A DNA stretch of 28,684 bases. Origin: an uncultured Collinsella sp. (GTDB taxonomy: Bacteria; Actinomycetota; Coriobacteriia; Coriobacteriales; Coriobacteriaceae). The notes beneath the pieces are model-generated. The model was not told the origin of the DNA, did no database searches, and was given only the letters and a program-made list of their open reading frames with translations. Below, in pieces: positions 21,943-28,684 of the stretch. The stretch spans positions 1 to 28,684 of the forward strand of contig CAUADW010000018.1 of assembly GCA_958427895.1 (NCBI GenBank), written 5' to 3'. A program made the translations under genes and the position numbers. Every line of letters begins with the position of its first letter. Positions within the stretch are counted from its first letter, which is position 1.

Positions 21943-23214
21943 GTGAACGCGAGCGCCTTCTATGACGTCCTGGTAATCGGCGGCGGGGCTTCAGGCCTCG
22001 CCGCCGCCATTACGGCCGCACGTGCTGGCAAAAGCGTCAGCATCGTTGAGCGCGATGTCGCCTGCGGCCTTAAGCTCCTTGCGACCGGTAACGGCCGCTG
22101 CAACCTCTCCAACGAATCGATTGATCCTCAGCGGTATAACCACCCCGCATTCGTCGAATCCGTCATGGGCCCCCAGCCCGAACAAGAGCTTATGGGTTTC
22201 TTCTCCTCGCTGGGCATCATGACAACCTCCGAGGAAGGCCGACTGTACCCGCGCTCCCTTCGCGCCGAGTCGGTGCGCGACGCGCTTCTCAACGTTTGCG
22301 ACCGCCTAGGTATCACCTTAATCTGCGGAGCCAACGTTGCCTCGGCGCACAAAGCTTCCGAAGGCTGGACACTCCAAATAGACCGTCCAGCGCGGGCACT
22401 CAAGGCAAAAAAGCACGACGACCGAAAATCGGAGCTCCGCTCGCTTCGGAAAGCGCTCGCCGATGTCCCTCGCAAGAACGAGGCCCTGCAGGCACATGCC
22501 GTAATTATCGCCACGGGTGGCAACCCCACCGGTATCGCCGATACGTTTCGCCTCCCCCTCACCTCGCTGCGCCCCATCCTCTGCCCCGTATCGGCAACGG
22601 TCGTTGGCGATCGGGCGGCACTCAAGACGTTGGATGGTCTGCGCGTCCGCGCCCGCTTGACGCTCACCCGTAACCATAGTGAGCTCTGGCACGAAGACGG
22701 TGAAGTACTGTTTCGAGCCTTCGGCATCTCGGGCGTCGCTGTCTTCAACCTCTCCCGTCGTATCCAGCGCGGTGATACGATCCTGCTCGACGTTTTCCCC
22801 GACCTCTCCAAAGACGAGCTGCTCGATATGCTCAACCGGCGCGTTGAGCTGCTCGGCGGCTTTTCGCCCCGCGATCCCCGTTGGCTCGACGGCATGCTCG
22901 CCCCGCAACTCTCCCGCGTCGTCTGCACGGCGTTCGAGCAGTGCCATCCAGGCTCCAACGATGTCATCCACCTGGTCTCGATCCTCAAGCACTTTAAGTT
23001 GCTCGTCGAGGGAACAGCCGAGGAGCGCTCGGCGCAGGTCACGCGTGGTGGCGTATCTGTCGAGAGTATCTCAACACCCAGTCTACGCGCGCGCAGCGTT
23101 GTCGACGCCCCGCTTTACGTCTGTGGCGAAGCGCTCGACATCGACGCCGATTGCGGAGGCTTTAACCTTGCGTGGGCATGGCTCTCGGGCATTCGCGCTG
23201 CAAGCAGCCTGTAG
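21943..23214 (+). CDS. YhiN/BaiN/HI0933-like flavoprotein, NAD(P)/FAD-dependent oxidoreductase
   Basis: A 423-residue FAD protein of the HI0933/YhiN family (COG2081-type). Features are the dinucleotide-binding GGGASG (13-18), the family signature ATGNGRCNLSN around residue 47, a second nucleotide motif VIIATGGNPTG in the middle, and the closing GEALDIDADCGGFNLAWAWLSG, also typical of the family. Members are mostly of unknown substrate; BaiN of Clostridium scindens was linked to bile-acid dehydroxylation, but that cannot be transferred to a single family member. The start is a GTG immediately after the upstream TAA, with GAGG 5 nt before it. It forms an operon with the Mrp gene and is followed by a hairpin with a T-rich tail. 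Confidence 0.88.
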   Translation: MNASAFYDVLVIGGGASGLAAAITAARAGKSVSIVERDVACGLKLLATGNGRCNLSNESIDPQRYNHPAFVESVMGPQPEQELMGFFSSLGIMTTSEEGRLYPRSLRAESVRDALLNVCDRLGITLICGANVASAHKASEGWTLQIDRPARALKAKKHDDRKSELRSLRKALADVPRKNEALQAHAVIIATGGNPTGIADTFRLPLTSLRPILCPVSATVVGDRAALKTLDGLRVRARLTLTRNHSELWHEDGEVLFRAFGISGVAVFNLSRRIQRGDTILLDVFPDLSKDELLDMLNRRVELLGGFSPRDPRWLDGMLAPQLSRVVCTAFEQCHPGSNDVIHLVSILKHFKLLVEGTAEERSAQVTRGGVSVESISTPSLRARSVVDAPLYVCGEALDIDADCGGFNLAWAWLSGIRAASSL

Positions 23215-23224
23215 CCGCGCAGTC

Positions 23225-23230
23225 TATAAT
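23225..23230 (+). promoter_or_regulatory. Perfect TATAAT box after the YhiN-like gene
   Basis: TATAAT matches the -10 consensus exactly in an otherwise GC-rich gap, 65 nt before the next ATG. The -35 region (around 23202) is poor. If active, transcription would begin near 23237, just before the hairpin at 23245-23268, which would then sit in the leader. Confidence 0.4.
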
Positions 23231-23244
23231 CAAAAACGCATTCG

Positions 23245-23280
23245 GGCCGTCTGGGATACCGGACGGCCTCTTTCTTGCCT
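23245..23280 (+). terminator. Hairpin with T-rich tail between the two flavoprotein genes
   Basis: The arms ggccgtc (23245-23251) and gacggcc (23262-23268) pair over 7 bp and are followed by TCTTTCTTGCCT. This is a reasonable intrinsic terminator for the YhiN-like gene, or an attenuator in the leader of the downstream flavoprotein gene. The ribosome site of the latter (AAGGAG) follows at once. Confidence 0.6.
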
Positions 23281-23294
23281 CTAAGGAGACCTCG

Positions 23295-24935
23295 ATGATC
23301 GAAATCACCCAAGTCAACGCTTCGCTCGATGAAGCCGGCGATGAAAATGCCTGCCTCATTGTTGGCAAGCGAGTCGCCAAGCGCGTCCTACGTTGCAAGG
23401 ACTCCGAGATCAAGTCCATCGAGCTCCACCGCAAGTCAATCGACGCTCGCAAAAAACGAGACGTCCATTTTATCCTGAGCTTTCGTGTTGAGCTGACTAG
23501 TCCCCACCTCGAGCGAGAAGCGGTCGACAGCGTTGCCGAGCGTGACCGCTCGCGCGTACGCGCGATAGAGGACGATGGGCCCTCATTCCCCTCCCCCGTC
23601 TCCGACGCACCTCAAGAATGCCCTGTCGTTGTCGGCGCCGGATGCGCTGGCCTTTTCGCTGCACTCACCCTTGCCGAAGCGGGTCTTAAGCCCTTGCTCA
23701 TCGAGCGCGGCGACCCAGCATTTCGCCGCTCGCATGCGATCGATCTCTTTCTAAAGGAGCGCATTCTCGACCCCGAGAGCAATATCCAGTTTGGCCTGGG
23801 CGGCGCGGGGACCTTCTCGGACGGCAAGCTCAATACGGGAACCAAAAATCCCGCCCATCGCCTTATCCTCGAAACCTTCGTCGAGGCGGGCGCGCCCCGC
23901 GATATTCTGTGGGATGCCAAGCCGCACATTGGCTCCGACATCCTTCCCACGGTTGTCACCGCTATATCCCAGCGCATCGAGCAGCTCGGAGGTGTCGTCC
24001 GTTATCGAACAAAGCTCGTCGACATTCACATCGACGCGTCTGGCGCCATTACCGGTATTGATGTCCAATCGTCCCAAGACGCCGCTTGCGAGCCAATCGA
24101 GACAAAGCACCTCATCCTCGCCTGCGGGCATTCTGCTCGCGATATTTTTGAGCTCCTTAAGGACCACAACGTGGCCCTCGCACAAAAGACCTTTGCCATG
24201 GGCGTTCGCATCGAGCATCCGCAGCGCGACATCGACCGAGCCCAATATGGAGCCTTGGCGGGACATCCTGCCCTCGGAGCAGCCCCCTACAAGCTCGTCG
24301 CCCATCTTCCCAACGGCCGCAGCGTGTTCTCGTTTTGCATGTGCCCCGGCGGACAGGTTGTCGCCGCCTCTTCCGAGCAGGGCCACCTGTGCGTCAACGG
24401 CGCTAGCCTCAATGCCCGCGACGGACGCAACGCAAATGCCGCCTTGCTCGTTAACGTCACGCCTGAGGACCTTCCCAACGATGACCCGCTCGCCGGCATC
24501 GAGCTCCAGCGTGCCTGCGAGGCGGCCGCCTATCGCCTGGGCGGTTCCAACTGGAACGCACCGGCACAACTCGTCGGAGATTTCCTCGCAGGACGCGCCA
24601 GCAAGGCGCCCGGAAAGGTAAAGCCCACCTATCCGCTCGGTGTGACCTGGACGGCAATTGACGAAGCCCTGCCGCAGCATATCGTCGAGTCGCTCCGCCT
24701 GGGACTTCCCCTACTCGGAAAAAAGCTACGAGGCTACGACCGTCCCGATGCCGTTCTTACCGGCGTGGAGACTCGTTCGAGCTCACCGGTTACTGTCACC
24801 CGAGACCGAACGTGCCATGCCGTGTCGACCCCGGGACTCTACCCTTGCGGTGAGGGAGCTGGATATGCCGGCGGCATCATGAGCGCGGCCACCGACGGCA
24901 TTCGTTGTGCCGAAGCCCTGATCGCAGACCTCTAG
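23295..24935 (+). CDS. COG2509-like FAD-dependent dehydrogenase of unknown substrate
   Basis: A 546-residue flavoprotein of the 'uncharacterised FAD-dependent dehydrogenase' type. The first 100 residues form the small family-specific N-terminal domain (LHRKSIDARKKRDVHFIL is typical), followed by the FAD-binding GAGCAG (114-119), the GLGGAGTFSDGKLNTGTK segment, which is the best family mark, and a C-terminal GEGAGYAGGIMSAATDG closing the FAD site. FAD binding is clear; the substrate is unknown. The ATG at 23295 has AAGGAG 6 nt upstream; the frame extends 41 codons upstream into the previous gene without support. It is the last plus-strand gene before the convergent terminator. Confidence 0.88.
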   Translation: MIEITQVNASLDEAGDENACLIVGKRVAKRVLRCKDSEIKSIELHRKSIDARKKRDVHFILSFRVELTSPHLEREAVDSVAERDRSRVRAIEDDGPSFPSPVSDAPQECPVVVGAGCAGLFAALTLAEAGLKPLLIERGDPAFRRSHAIDLFLKERILDPESNIQFGLGGAGTFSDGKLNTGTKNPAHRLILETFVEAGAPRDILWDAKPHIGSDILPTVVTAISQRIEQLGGVVRYRTKLVDIHIDASGAITGIDVQSSQDAACEPIETKHLILACGHSARDIFELLKDHNVALAQKTFAMGVRIEHPQRDIDRAQYGALAGHPALGAAPYKLVAHLPNGRSVFSFCMCPGGQVVAASSEQGHLCVNGASLNARDGRNANAALLVNVTPEDLPNDDPLAGIELQRACEAAAYRLGGSNWNAPAQLVGDFLAGRASKAPGKVKPTYPLGVTWTAIDEALPQHIVESLRLGLPLLGKKLRGYDRPDAVLTGVETRSSSPVTVTRDRTCHAVSTPGLYPCGEGAGYAGGIMSAATDGIRCAEALIADL

Positions 24936-24961
24936 CGCACGAATTCCAGCACGCAAAAGAC

Positions 24962-24997
24962 ACAGGCCCCGAGCTCCACAGGGAACTCGGGGCCTGT
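24962..24997. terminator. Bidirectional intrinsic terminator between convergent flavoprotein gene and uvrB
   Basis: The perfect 12-bp arms acaggccccgag (24962-24973) and ctcggggcctgt (24986-24997) flank a 12-nt loop. The minus side continues as GTCTTTTGC, giving a good terminator for uvrB, whose stop is only 4 nt away. The plus side reads TCGCTATTTCTT, weaker, for the flavoprotein gene. Confidence 0.85.
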
Positions 24998-25000
24998 TCG

Positions 25001-27241
25001 CTATTTCTTAAACCGTGCACCCTGGCGTTTTCTGCCCGATGCGAACGTGGAACCCTTGCGGGCCTGCGAACGTAAGCGCTCAATCGTCTCGTCCTCAGAC
25101 GCACCCTCGAGCATCGCCCGAATCTGAACGACGGCATCGCGCAGGCGCGCCGCCTCCTCAAAGTCCATGGCGGCAGAAGCGTTGCGCATATCCTCTTCCA
25201 TGGTTTCGACGATCCGCACAAGCTCGTCATGCGGCAGTTCTTCCAACTGCTCCGCAAGTGTCTGCTCGGGTGCCACCGTTTCCGGCACGCCGCCCTCGCC
25301 CGACTCATCGGGCGTATAGAATGCGCCATGGCCAAGGGAGTCGCCCTTCGAGCGCCCCTTGGAACCCACGGTTTTTTCGGCTTCGGCAATAAAACTTGAG
25401 ATGTCGTTGATGGCCTTGCGCACCGTCTTGGGCACAATGCCATGCTCTTCGTTATATGCCATCTGAATCTCGCGACGGCGCCGCGTCTCCTCGATGGCCT
25501 CTTTCATCGAATCGGTCACAACGTCCGCATACATGATGACTTCGCCATCGGCGTTACGGGCCGCGCGGCCAATCGTCTGAATCAGCGAACGGCGGTTGCG
25601 CAAGAAGCCTTCCTTATCGGCGTCGAGAATTGCCACCAGTGAGACCTCGGGAAGATCCAGGCCCTCACGAAGCAGGTTGATGCCAACGAGAACATCGATC
25701 TTGCCCTCGCGCAGCGTTCGCAGGATCTCGACACGGTCCATTGTCGCCGTATCAGAGTGCATGTAATTGACCTTAATGCCCGCGTCGAGCAGATGGTCGG
25801 TCAGGTCCTCGGCCATGCGCTTGGTCAACGTGGTCACCAGCACGCGCTCCTTGCGGGCAACGCGCTCGCGAATCTCGTCCTCAAGATCGTCAATCTGGCC
25901 GCGTACTGGACGCACGTCAATCTTGGGGTCGAGCAGGCCGGTCGGACGAATAATCTGCTCCACGTCGTTTTGGCTCACCCGCAGCTCGTAGTCGCCCGGC
26001 GTGGCCGAAACATAGATAAACTGGGGTATCCTTGCCTCAAACTCATCGAAACGAAGCGGGCGGTTATCGAGCGCGGAGGGCAGGCGAAAACCGTGTTCCA
26101 CCAGCGTCACCTTACGCGAGCGGTCACCTTCGTGCATGCCGCGAATCTGCGGCACCGTCACATGGCTCTCATCGATGATGCAGAGCATATCCTTGGGAAA
26201 GTAATCGATTAGGGTAAACGGCGGCTCACCCGGTTTGCGACCGTCCAGATGACGCGAGTAGTTCTCGATGCCGTTGCAAAAGCCCATCGTCTCGAGCATC
26301 TCAAGATCATAATCGGTGCGCTGCTGCAGACGCTGCGCCTCGAGCAACTTGTCGGTCGCCTTGAGCTCCGCCACGCGCTTCTCGCACTCTTCGCTGATCG
26401 ATTTCAGAGCCGCCTTGACCTTCGGCTTCTCGGTCACGTAGTGCGATGCCGGCCATACGGGGATGGCCTCGTACTCACGAAGCATCTCACCGGTGACCTC
26501 ATCGATCTCGGCAATCAGCTCGACCTCGTCGCCAAAGAACTCAAACCGCAACGGATGCTCGGCATAAGGCGGATACACGTCGACAACATCGCCGCGCACG
26601 CGGAACGTGCCGCGTGCCAGGTCATAGTCATTGCGATCATATTGAATGTCGATAAGTGCATGGATAAAGTCATCGCGCTCGAGCGGCACCTTCTTGTCGA
26701 CGTTTGGAGCCAGACCCGCATAGTCCTCAGGAGAGCCAATGCCATAGATACACGAGACCGATGCGACAACGATCACATCGCGTCGAGAGAGCAGCGATGC
26801 GGTCGCCTGATGTCGCAGCATCTCAACCTCTTCGTTAATCGAGGAGTCTTTCTCGATATATGTATCGCTTTGCGGCACATACGCCTCGGGCTGATAGTAG
26901 TCGTAGTACGAGACGAAGTAGACCACAGCGTTGTTGGGAAAGAACTCTTTGAGCTCGCTCGCAAGCTGAGCGGCGAGCGTTTTATTCGGAGCCATGACCA
27001 GCGTCGGCTTTCCCAGGGCCTCAATAGTCTTTGCCATCGTGAAGGTCTTGCCCGAACCAGTCACGCCCAGCAAAACCTGATAGCGGTCTCCGTCCCTCAC
27101 GCCCTGCACAAGCGACTCAATGGCCTTAGGCTGGGAACCGGCAGGCTCATAGGGAGACACGACCTTAAACGGCACGTCAGAGCCTTCAACGCCAAAGCGC
27201 TTAAGTTCACCACCAACGCGTTCTACTTCAAATTCCGCCAT
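25001..27241 (-). CDS. uvrB: Excinuclease ABC subunit B
   Basis: The helicase-like damage-verification subunit of nucleotide excision repair, 746 residues; the family is usually 660-720. Features are Walker A GVTGSGKT (59-66), the DNA-clamping beta-hairpin YFVSYYDYYQPEAY near 110, the DEAD-type box IIDESH, motif V/VI region NLLREGLDLPEVSLVAILDADKEGFLR and QTIGRAARN, and a C-terminal UVR motif (MDFEEAARLRDAV) that binds UvrC. A low-complexity acidic linker precedes the UVR motif, and a basic tail (SGRKRQGARFKK) follows it; together these explain the length. The ATG at 27241 has AGGAG 5 nt upstream. It is the third gene after coaE and the lytic transglycosylase, 51 nt downstream of the latter. 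Confidence 0.98.
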   Translation of the reverse strand: MAEFEVERVGGELKRFGVEGSDVPFKVVSPYEPAGSQPKAIESLVQGVRDGDRYQVLLGVTGSGKTFTMAKTIEALGKPTLVMAPNKTLAAQLASELKEFFPNNAVVYFVSYYDYYQPEAYVPQSDTYIEKDSSINEEVEMLRHQATASLLSRRDVIVVASVSCIYGIGSPEDYAGLAPNVDKKVPLERDDFIHALIDIQYDRNDYDLARGTFRVRGDVVDVYPPYAEHPLRFEFFGDEVELIAEIDEVTGEMLREYEAIPVWPASHYVTEKPKVKAALKSISEECEKRVAELKATDKLLEAQRLQQRTDYDLEMLETMGFCNGIENYSRHLDGRKPGEPPFTLIDYFPKDMLCIIDESHVTVPQIRGMHEGDRSRKVTLVEHGFRLPSALDNRPLRFDEFEARIPQFIYVSATPGDYELRVSQNDVEQIIRPTGLLDPKIDVRPVRGQIDDLEDEIRERVARKERVLVTTLTKRMAEDLTDHLLDAGIKVNYMHSDTATMDRVEILRTLREGKIDVLVGINLLREGLDLPEVSLVAILDADKEGFLRNRRSLIQTIGRAARNADGEVIMYADVVTDSMKEAIEETRRRREIQMAYNEEHGIVPKTVRKAINDISSFIAEAEKTVGSKGRSKGDSLGHGAFYTPDESGEGGVPETVAPEQTLAEQLEELPHDELVRIVETMEEDMRNASAAMDFEEAARLRDAVVQIRAMLEGASEDETIERLRSQARKGSTFASGRKRQGARFKK

Positions 27242-27292
27242 GGATACTCCTAACTCATATATCTGCAGTATACGCAGGCGGCAGGCATAGTC

Positions 27293-27874
27293 CTATACGA
27301 ACCGATCGGGATAGAGGGTCTTGTAGCGAACCCAGGCATTATTGACACGAATCAGATACGCCTGCGTCTCGGGAAAGGTGATTGCATTATGAAGCGACGT
27401 ACTCTGCTGCGCCCATCCGTCGACATTGCCCATGCCGGCGTTATAGGCGGCAATGGCACTGTCAGTCGACCCGTTAAAATACGCTAGAAGATACGAGAGA
27501 TACGCACAGCCAAACTCGATATTCGTAGCCGGATCGTTAAGGTTGTCGGCCGAATACTCGCCACCGTCGACAAGGCCCTTGGCGATCATATCCTGGGCAG
27601 TCTCGGGCATCAGCTGCATCAATCCCTGAGCACCCTGATTCGACTCGGCCTCGGGATCCCAATTCGATTCAGACTTAATGACAGCGCACACCAGATACGG
27701 ATCCAGATTATGCGAAATACTGGATTGCTTTACATACGCCTCGTAGTCAATCGGATACAGCGGCTTAAAGAAAGCGGCAGGAGCATACGAGTAAACGAAT
27801 GAGATAAGGCCGAAGGCAAAAACGGCAGCTAGCGGTATAAGGCGATACCACGTAAGGAAACGTGTCTTAGGCAT
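27293..27874 (-). CDS. Small membrane-anchored lytic transglycosylase (SLT/GH23 family)
   Basis: A 193-residue enzyme that cleaves peptidoglycan glycan strands outside the membrane. Residues 11-30 form an uncleaved-looking membrane anchor (LIPLAAVFAFGLISFVYSY); from about 43 a Slt-type domain follows, with catalytic Glu69 in VIKSESNW, GAQGLMQLMP (81-90) and AIAAYNAGMGNV, the three classical GH23 motifs. The start ATG overlaps the coaE stop as ATGCCTAA, and GGAGGAGG lies in the coaE end, so translation is coupled. The family is certain; the in vivo role (wall turnover, assembly of envelope machines) is not given by the sequence. Confidence 0.93.
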   Translation of the reverse strand: MPKTRFLTWYRLIPLAAVFAFGLISFVYSYAPAAFFKPLYPIDYEAYVKQSSISHNLDPYLVCAVIKSESNWDPEAESNQGAQGLMQLMPETAQDMIAKGLVDGGEYSADNLNDPATNIEFGCAYLSYLLAYFNGSTDSAIAAYNAGMGNVDGWAQQSTSLHNAITFPETQAYLIRVNNAWVRYKTLYPDRFV

Positions 27875-28508
27875 CAGCCTCCTCCTTATCCACTACATCC
27901 CCGAACCCATGGCATGCAAGCCATGAGTCAAGCTGCTCAAAGAGCGAATTATCGCCTGAGGCATTATCAATCACCGTTGTAGCGAGATTGCACAGCGCAG
28001 ACTCATCGGGCTGACAAGCAGAACGGGCATCGAAATCAGATGGCTCCATGCCACGTTGAATAGCGCGCTCGCGACGAACTGACAAAGGGGCGCTAATGAC
28101 CAGAATTTCATCAGCCAAGCCAAATGCATCCTCAAAACCAGTCGGAGCAGAAACCTCGACCACCGCAAAGGGGTAACGGGGAGATGAAACCGTACAACAA
28201 ACCGGATCGAGAATCCTAAGCGAAAGCTGTTCAATCAGAACGGGATGCACGATGCCATTGAGTCGTGCGACCGAATCAGGAGAAGCGAAAGCTCGAGAAG
28301 CGAGGATGCTGCGGCGAATGCCGCCCTCCTCATCCAAAATGTCCCAACCGAATTCATCCGCGAGAGTATTGACGATATCAGAGCCCGGCACATACAGAGA
28401 TTTTGCAAGCTCATCCAGATCGATAAGCATAGCGCCACGAGATTCGAAATAGCGGCAGGCAGTCGACTTACCCGAAGCAATATTGCCCAAGACAAATACG
28501 GTAAACAT
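27867..28508 (-). CDS. coaE: Dephospho-CoA kinase
   Basis: This enzyme catalyses the last step of coenzyme A synthesis, phosphorylating dephospho-CoA with ATP. The 213-residue protein has the P-loop GNIASGKST (8-16), LIDLDELAKSLYVPG (usual form DAD-x-IAR-x-x-x-x-PG), GWDILDEEGGIRRSILASRAFASPD and LNGIVHPVL, all in family order. The second half is less conserved than usual, with an Ala/Cys/Ser-rich part. The ATG at 28508 was chosen over a TTG one codon earlier because GGAGG lies 5 nt before the ATG. It is translationally coupled to the lytic transglycosylase and is followed by uvrB; a coaE-uvrB neighbourhood is also known from mycobacteria. Confidence 0.93.
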   Translation of the reverse strand: MFTVFVLGNIASGKSTACRYFESRGAMLIDLDELAKSLYVPGSDIVNTLADEFGWDILDEEGGIRRSILASRAFASPDSVARLNGIVHPVLIEQLSLRILDPVCCTVSSPRYPFAVVEVSAPTGFEDAFGLADEILVISAPLSVRRERAIQRGMEPSDFDARSACQPDESALCNLATTVIDNASGDNSLFEQLDSWLACHGFGDVVDKEEADA

Positions 28509-28536
28509 CAAGCCCTCCCTAACGCCAATGCGAGTA

Positions 28537-28567
28537 ATTATCGCTCAAATACACTAGATGGACTCAA
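28537..28567 (-). promoter_or_regulatory. Candidate promoter of the coaE-transglycosylase-uvrB operon
   Basis: The minus strand shows TTGAGT (28562-28567), a 19-nt spacer and GATAAT (28537-28542, 5 of 6), placing transcription start about 20 nt before coaE. The spacer is long. The upstream terminator at 28635-28666 means a promoter is needed in this gap. Confidence 0.45.
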
Positions 28568-28634
28568 AATACAGCCAAACAGTAAGAGCGCATACGGGGG
28601 AGCTAGGTCCCAAAGTACAACGTGTATATAACGC

Positions 28635-28666
28635 AAAAAAGGGGGAGGCCGCGAGGCCTCCCCCTT
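28635..28666 (-). terminator. Strong intrinsic terminator of an unseen minus-strand gene
   Basis: The perfect 12-bp arms aagggggaggcc (28639-28650) and ggcctccccctt (28655-28666) close a GCGA tetraloop. Read on the minus strand, the stem runs into TTTTTT (28635-28640), a textbook Rho-independent terminator. It must end a gene that lies beyond the right edge and is transcribed towards coaE. Confidence 0.88.
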
Positions 28667-28684
28667 CTCAGTTCAAGCGTACGG

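Noticed and set aside
1..28684. CRISPR arrays, prophage or transposon genes, rRNA and tRNA genes
   Set aside because: I saw no spaced direct repeats, no integrase, transposase or phage proteins, and no tRNA-like or rRNA-like segments; a tRNA scan would be needed to exclude tRNAs fully.

Overview
The window looks like chromosomal DNA of a high-GC Gram-positive gut actinobacterium, most likely a Coriobacteriia member such as Collinsella. This rests on the high-GC coding style, strong AGGAGG-type ribosome binding sites, an actinobacterial gene neighbourhood (uvrA, uvrC and rapZ on one strand, uvrB with coaE) and a sialic-acid catabolic operon like those of gut commensals. The species call is an inference from gene content only. 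I recognise no rRNA, tRNA, CRISPR array, integrase, transposase or phage gene.

Positions 1-649 (minus) hold the N-terminal three quarters of rapZ. Positions 748-11108 (minus) are a nine-gene operon for uptake and breakdown of sialic acid, transcribed from about 11.2 kb leftwards. In order it encodes a Tat-type lipoprotein binding protein, a permease, a fused permease-ATPase, a second ATPase, an AXE1-family esterase, a shortened esterase paralogue without the catalytic serine, an N-acetylneuraminate lyase family aldolase, a ROK-family N-acetylmannosamine kinase and an N-acetylmannosamine-6-phosphate epimerase. The logical route is: import, removal of O-acetyl groups, cleavage to ManNAc plus pyruvate, phosphorylation, and epimerisation to GlcNAc-6-P. 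The nagA and nagB genes, a sialidase and a dedicated regulator are not in the window. The operon has strong hairpins at nearly every non-overlapping gene junction, and its promoter carries a 9-bp-arm inverted repeat overlapping a candidate -10 box.

Positions 11473-15606 (minus) are a compact ebsC/ybaK-murJ-uvrC operon, followed upstream by uvrA (15739-18618, minus), which has a near-consensus actinobacterial LexA box in front of it. Divergent from uvrA, on the plus strand from 18813 to 24935, lie an LtaS-type sulfatase-fold membrane enzyme, an Mrp/ApbC iron-sulfur carrier ATPase and two poorly characterised flavoproteins (YhiN/BaiN-like and COG2509-like). They converge on uvrB at a strong two-way terminator. 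On the minus strand from 28508 to 25001 are coaE, a small lytic transglycosylase and uvrB. A strong minus-strand terminator at the right edge closes an unseen upstream gene.

All three UvrABC excinuclease genes therefore lie within 16 kb. The sialic-acid operon sits exactly between uvrC and rapZ, two genes that are neighbours in many actinobacteria. This suggests that the operon was inserted into a conserved housekeeping locus. The most unusual proteins are the serine-less esterase paralogue and a UvrC that lacks one expected iron-sulfur cysteine but carries a cysteine-bearing insertion next to the site.
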